DNA of 18,046 nt, from positions 1-18,046 of the forward strand of contig JBKPSJ010000357.1 of the NCBI GenBank assembly GCA_046765875.1, given 5' to 3'. Under the pieces are notes generated by a model. That model had not been told where the DNA came from and ran no database searches. It saw nothing but the letters and a program-made list of their open reading frames with translations. The translations under genes and the position numbers were made by a program. Below are positions 14,881-18,046 of the stretch, piece after piece. Within the stretch, counting starts at the first letter, position 1; every line of letters begins with the position of its first letter. This stretch comes from DASRHY01 sp046765875. GTDB lineage: Bacteria; Actinomycetota; Actinomycetes; Propionibacteriales; Kribbellaceae.

Positions 14881-16389
14881 ATGGCGATACCGACCTTCGT
14901 CGACCGGGTCACCGTGTACGTCACCGGTGGCAACGGCGGGAACGGGGTTGCCTCGGTGCGCCGGGAGAAGTTCAAGCCGCTGGGCGGGCCCGACGGCGGC
15001 AACGGCGGTGACGGCGGCAGCGTGATCCTGCGCGTCGACCCGGGCCTGACCACGCTGGTCGACTATCACCGGTCCGCGCACCGCAAGGCGACCAGCGGTG
15101 AGCAGGGCCGCGGCGACCTCCGGGCCGGCCGGGCCGGTGACGATGTCGTGCTGCCGGTTCCGGACGGGACGATCGTCAGCACGCCTGACGGCGAGGTGCT
15201 GGCGGATCTGGTCGGCGCCGGCTCGGAGTACGTGGCGGCCAAGGGCGGCAAGGGCGGCCTCGGCAACGCCGCGCTGGCCAGCCCGACCCGTAAGGCACCC
15301 GGCTTCGCGCTGCTCGGCGAGGAGGGCGAGGCACGCTCGATCGTGCTCGAGCTCAAGGTCGTCGCCGACGTCGGGCTGGTCGGGTTCCCGAGCGCGGGCA
15401 AGTCGTCGCTGGTGGCCGCGATCAGCCGGGCCCGTCCGAAGATCGCGGACTACCCGTTCACCACGCTGGTGCCGAACCTCGGCGTGGTCGTCGCCGGCGA
15501 TACGACGTACACGGTTGCCGACGTACCGGGGCTGATCGAGGGTGCGAGCGAGGGACGCGGGCTCGGGCACGACTTCCTGCGGCACGTCGAGCGGTGTGCG
15601 GCGCTGGTGCACGTGATCGACTGCGCGACGTTCGAGCCGGGCCGCGACCCGCTCACGGATCTGGATGTGATCGAGTCCGAGTTGACCGCGCACGGCGGGC
15701 TGGACGACCGGCCTCGCCTCGTCGCTCTGAACAAGATCGACGTGCCGGATGCCCGCGAGATCGCATCGTTCACCAGGGGCGAGCTGGAGGCACGCGGGCT
15801 GAAGGTGTTCCCGATCTCGACCGCCTCCGGCGAGGGCCTGCAGGCGCTCACGTTCGCGATGGGTGCACTGGTGGCGGCTCGCCGAGCCGTGGAGCCGGTC
15901 CGCTCGGCCAACCGCATCGTCATCCGCCCGCAGGCTGTGAGCGGGCCGGAGTTCAAGGTACGGCGTACCGACGACGGCTGGCTGGTCCAGGGCGACAAGC
16001 CTGAGCGGTGGGTACGGCAGACCGACTTCGGGAGCTCGGAGGCGACCGGCTACCTGGCCGACCGGCTGAACCGGCTCGGCGTCGAGGCCGAACTGCTCGA
16101 GCAGGGCGCGGTCGAGGGCGACGCGGTGATCATCGGCGACGGACCGGACGCCGTGGTCTTCGACTTCGCGCCCGAGGTGCCGGCCGGTGCGGAGATCCTG
16201 TCCCGCCGCGGTGAGGACCACCGGCTGATCGAGCAGCGGCCCGCCGTCCAGCGCCGTCGTGACCGCGACGCCCAGTACCACGCCGAGAAATCGGGCGAGG
16301 TCGAAGTTCCAAAGGACCTGTCCGAGTACGGCGCCGGCTGGAACGAGGACGTCGTCGACGAACCCCCGAGGCGGTCGCAAGACTCATGA
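14881..16389 (+). CDS. obg: Obg family GTPase (CgtA)
   Basis: A 502-residue essential-type GTPase that associates with the 50S subunit and links ribosome maturation to growth state. The glycine-rich Obg fold is at 1-160 (GGNGGNGVASVRREKFKPLG, GGPDGGNGGDGG). The G domain has P-loop GFPSAGKSS (169-176 region), switch region YPFTTLVPNLG, DVPG (214-217), NKID (284-287) and STASGEG. An actinobacterial OCT domain follows at about 350-430, then a hydrophilic tail to 502. The ATG at 14881 is chosen because MAIPTFVDRVTV matches the family N-terminus and AAAGG lies 7 nt upstream; an in-frame ATG at 14851 is upstream of this ribosome site. It overlaps proB by ATGA. Confidence 0.97.
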   Translation: MAIPTFVDRVTVYVTGGNGGNGVASVRREKFKPLGGPDGGNGGDGGSVILRVDPGLTTLVDYHRSAHRKATSGEQGRGDLRAGRAGDDVVLPVPDGTIVSTPDGEVLADLVGAGSEYVAAKGGKGGLGNAALASPTRKAPGFALLGEEGEARSIVLELKVVADVGLVGFPSAGKSSLVAAISRARPKIADYPFTTLVPNLGVVVAGDTTYTVADVPGLIEGASEGRGLGHDFLRHVERCAALVHVIDCATFEPGRDPLTDLDVIESELTAHGGLDDRPRLVALNKIDVPDAREIASFTRGELEARGLKVFPISTASGEGLQALTFAMGALVAARRAVEPVRSANRIVIRPQAVSGPEFKVRRTDDGWLVQGDKPERWVRQTDFGSSEATGYLADRLNRLGVEAELLEQGAVEGDAVIIGDGPDAVVFDFAPEVPAGAEILSRRGEDHRLIEQRPAVQRRRDRDAQYHAEKSGEVEVPKDLSEYGAGWNEDVVDEPPRRSQDS

Positions 16390-17498
16390 CCAGGCGCGCG
16401 GACGTCGTACAGGCCGGCCGGATCGTGGTGAAGGTCGGGTCGTCCTCGCTGACCCAGCGCGGCCGTATCGACCTGGCCCGGCTCCAGATGCTGGTCGACG
16501 CGCTGGCCCTACGCCGGGTGAACGGCACCGAGATCGTGCTCGTCTCCTCGGGTGCCATCGCGGCCGGGATGGCACCGATGGGTCTGCGTTCGCGGCCGCG
16601 CGACCTGGCCACGCAACAGGCGGCCGCATCGGTGGGACAGGGGTTGTTGATGGCCCGGTACACCGAGGCGTTCGCGTCGCACGGCCTGCGCGTCGGCCAG
16701 GTGCTGCTGACGGTCGACGACGTGACCAGGCGCAGCCATTACCGCAACGCGTACCGCACCTTCGCCAGGCTGCTCGAACTCGGTGTGGTCCCAATCGTCA
16801 ACGAGAACGACACGGTCGCGACGACGGAGATCCGGTTCGGCGACAACGACCGACTGGCGGCGCTGGTCTCGCATCTCGTCCACGCCGACCTGCTGTTGCT
16901 GCTGTCCGACGTGGACGGCTTGTACGACGGCGACCCCCGCAAGCCTGGTACTTCGATGATTTCCGACGTACGCGGACCAGCGGACCTAAGCGGTCTCAAG
17001 ATCCGCCGGAACGGATCGTCCGGAGTCGGTACTGGTGGCATGGTCACCAAGATCGACTCGGCCCGCATCGCCACCGAGGCCGGCGTACCGGTGGTGCTGG
17101 CCTCGGCCGGCCATGCACGTGAGGCCCTGCGCGGCGACAAGGTCGGAACGTTGTTCCACGTCACCGGCAAGCGCCGCAAGACCCGGCTTTTGTGGCTGGC
17201 CCACGCCACATCCGGTCAAGGGGTGTTGCGCTTGGACGCCGGCGCAGTCCGTGCCGTCGTCGAACGTCGAGCCTCCCTGCTCCCGGCCGGAATCTCCGCA
17301 GTCGAAGGCACCTTCTCAGCCGGCGACCCCGTCGACCTGGTAGCCCCAGACGGCAAGGTAATCGCCCGCGGCCTGGTCAACTACGACGCAACCGAAGTCC
17401 CAGCCCTCCTGGGCCGCTCAACGCGCGACCTAGCCCGAGAATTAGGCGCCGAATACGAACGCGAAGTAGTCCACCGCGACGACCTGGTAATCCTCTAA
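16386..17498 (+). CDS. proB: Glutamate 5-kinase
   Basis: A 370-residue enzyme that phosphorylates glutamate to gamma-glutamyl phosphate, the first step of proline synthesis. The amino-acid kinase domain carries VVKVGSSSLT near the start, VLVSSGAIAAGM, the substrate/ATP region NENDTVATTEIRFGDNDRLA, SDVDGLYDGDPR and GVGTGGMVTKIDSA. A C-terminal PUA domain begins near residue 280 (GVLRLDAGAVRAVVERRASL). The start ATG shares the ATGA overlap with the obg stop, which implies translational coupling. The last about 300 nt differ in codon choice from the rest: all seven Glu codons after 17250 are GAA, and a rare TTA leucine codon occurs at 17442-17444 (codon 353). Its pathway partner proA starts 452 bp downstream. 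Confidence 0.97.
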   Translation: MTRRADVVQAGRIVVKVGSSSLTQRGRIDLARLQMLVDALALRRVNGTEIVLVSSGAIAAGMAPMGLRSRPRDLATQQAAASVGQGLLMARYTEAFASHGLRVGQVLLTVDDVTRRSHYRNAYRTFARLLELGVVPIVNENDTVATTEIRFGDNDRLAALVSHLVHADLLLLLSDVDGLYDGDPRKPGTSMISDVRGPADLSGLKIRRNGSSGVGTGGMVTKIDSARIATEAGVPVVLASAGHAREALRGDKVGTLFHVTGKRRKTRLLWLAHATSGQGVLRLDAGAVRAVVERRASLLPAGISAVEGTFSAGDPVDLVAPDGKVIARGLVNYDATEVPALLGRSTRDLARELGAEYEREVVHRDDLVIL

Positions 17499-17536
17499 CC
17501 CCACCCGCACCTCGACCTCGTCCCGCCCACCGCCCC

Positions 17537-17852
17537 GTTCATCGGCCCCATCTGGTCGGATCGTCGGGCGCTGGTCACACCTTCGGCGTTCGTTGGACCC
17601 GTTTGGTCAAAGGGCAGGTGACCAGTCGAGTCCGATGAACGGCTGGGCGTGTGGTGTTTGCCAGCCGGCCGCGCGTGCTTGGTCATGGGTTCGTCGAGCG
17701 CTGGTGGTCACACCCTCGGCGTCATCGGACCCGTCTGGTCACGTCCTTGGCGTTAGCTGGGCGCTGCTCGTCATCCTCGGGCGTTGGCTGGGCGCAGGTG
17801 CGTTGCGTTGGGAGCTGTGGTCCGGGCCGGTGACCAGAAGAGTCCGATGAAC
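17537..17852. repeat. Five copies of a 22-bp intergenic repeat in both orientations
   Basis: The 452-bp stretch between proB and proA (17499-17950) has no credible gene. It holds five related 22-mers with core GGACYCGnCTGGTCA preceded by GTTCATC or a variant. Plus orientation: 17537-17558, 17588-17609 and 17720-17741. Minus orientation: 17619-17640 and 17831-17852. Copies 2 and 3 face each other across a 9-nt gap and form an imperfect hairpin; copies 4 and 5 face each other across 89 nt. The flanks are also related: 17559-17609 is an imperfect direct repeat of 17689-17741, sharing GCGCTGG, GGTCACACC and CTCGGCGT-like segments. The two larger units (about 17559-17640 and 17689-17852) look like diverged duplicates. 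No transposase, target-site duplication or CRISPR spacing is seen. Confidence 0.7.
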
Positions 17853-17938
17853 GGCGGGTGTCGCGGCTTCGTGAGTGGGGCAGTTCTTATGGGGTGTCCA
17901 TGATGGCTGTGGGGCTCATGAAGGCGGTTGGGGCGCTC

Positions 17939-17944
17939 TAGGAT
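17939..17944 (+). promoter_or_regulatory. Candidate -10 box of proA, leaderless type
   Basis: TAGGAT ends 6 nt before the proA ATG at 17951, so transcription would start at or beside the initiation codon. No Shine-Dalgarno with normal spacing is present and no strong -35 was recognised. The remaining sequence 17853-17938 shows nothing else that I can support. Confidence 0.4.
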
Positions 17945-17950
17945 TGCGGG

Positions 17951-18028
17951 ATGAGTGTGACTGAGGTCTGTCGGCGGGCACGGGTGGCGTCGTACGAGCT
18001 TGCGGCGGCGTCGCGGGCGGACAAGGAC
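17951..18028 (+). CDS. proA: Glutamate-5-semialdehyde dehydrogenase (gamma-glutamyl phosphate reductase), N-terminal fragment
   Basis: Only the first 26 codons are present (MSVTEVCRRARVASYELAAA, then SRADKD). This matches the start of ProA proteins, an amphipathic helix leading into the S-x-x-x-K-D/N segment. ProA reduces gamma-glutamyl phosphate to glutamate semialdehyde, the step after ProB. The reading frame runs into adapter sequence at 18029, so the rest of the gene lies on another contig. The call rests on a short stretch plus the position after proB. Confidence 0.75.
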
Positions 18029-18046
18029 CTGTCTCTTATACACATC
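18029..18046. other. Untrimmed Tn5/Nextera adapter sequence at the contig end
   Basis: The final 18 bases, CTGTCTCTTATACACATC, are identical to the reverse complement of the Tn5 mosaic end used in Nextera libraries, lacking only its last base. They follow directly on the proA codons and break its protein sequence. They are a library artefact and should be masked. Read on the minus strand they yield the spurious peptide VYKRQ. Confidence 0.95.

Noticed and set aside
14740..16380. 546-residue open frame on the minus strand
   Set aside because: It is antisense to obg, which has all GTPase motifs; the minus product has no recognisable fold.
17537..17852. CRISPR array
   Set aside because: The repeats are imperfect, occur in both orientations and have irregular spacing, so they do not form an array.
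17771..18043. 90-residue minus-strand open frame at the right edge
   Set aside because: Its start comes from the adapter, it runs antisense to proA and through the repeat region, and it has no recognisable domain.

Overview
This is a high-GC actinobacterial chromosome fragment. The gene content and order, the GTG starts and the frequent GTAC-containing codons suggest Kribbella or another member of the Propionibacteriales, but the genus is an inference. The right edge is a contig end: the last 18 bases match the Tn5/Nextera transposon-end adapter and are not genomic.

Layout. (1) At 1-551 is the 3' part of a short-chain dehydrogenase/reductase. (2) At 592-2529 is a TIGR03960-type B12-binding-like radical SAM protein. 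(3) At 2627-10313 is a block of accessory and metabolic genes. On the minus strand are prephenate dehydratase (pheA) and a large secreted subtilisin-like S8 peptidase with a PA domain. Diverging from the peptidase on the plus strand are two tandem paralogous regulators with a TrmB-like N-terminus and a LuxR-type C-terminus. The first regulator is broken by an in-frame amber codon and probably a one-base frameshift. A minus-strand PlsC-type acyltransferase closes the block. (4) From 10402 onward, all on plus, is a conserved actinobacterial core: a TIGR03936/DUF2344 protein (usual partner of TIGR03960), an RNase E/G with a very long low-complexity N-terminus, rplU (L21), rpmA (L27), obg and proB. 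(5) At 17499-17950 is a gene-free stretch with five copies of a 22-bp repeat in both orientations. It is followed by the first 26 codons of proA, cut off by the adapter.

How the genes fit together. The right half is a growth and translation neighbourhood: RNA processing, two 50S proteins, a 50S-associated GTPase, and the first two enzymes of proline synthesis. An internal promoter overlapping the rne stop codon probably gives rplU-rpmA independent high expression, and a strong hairpin after rpmA separates it from obg-proB (4-bp ATGA overlap). In the left half the radical SAM/DUF2344 pair is split by about 7.9 kb, which suggests insertion or rearrangement. Within that block the protease and the divergent regulator pair look like a self-contained regulated secretion locus, now partly decayed.

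No tRNA, rRNA, CRISPR array or insertion sequence was seen. I found no clearly novel multi-gene system. The best leads are the decayed regulator pair beside the protease, the repeat cluster between proB and proA, the codon-usage shift at the end of proB, and the adapter artefact.
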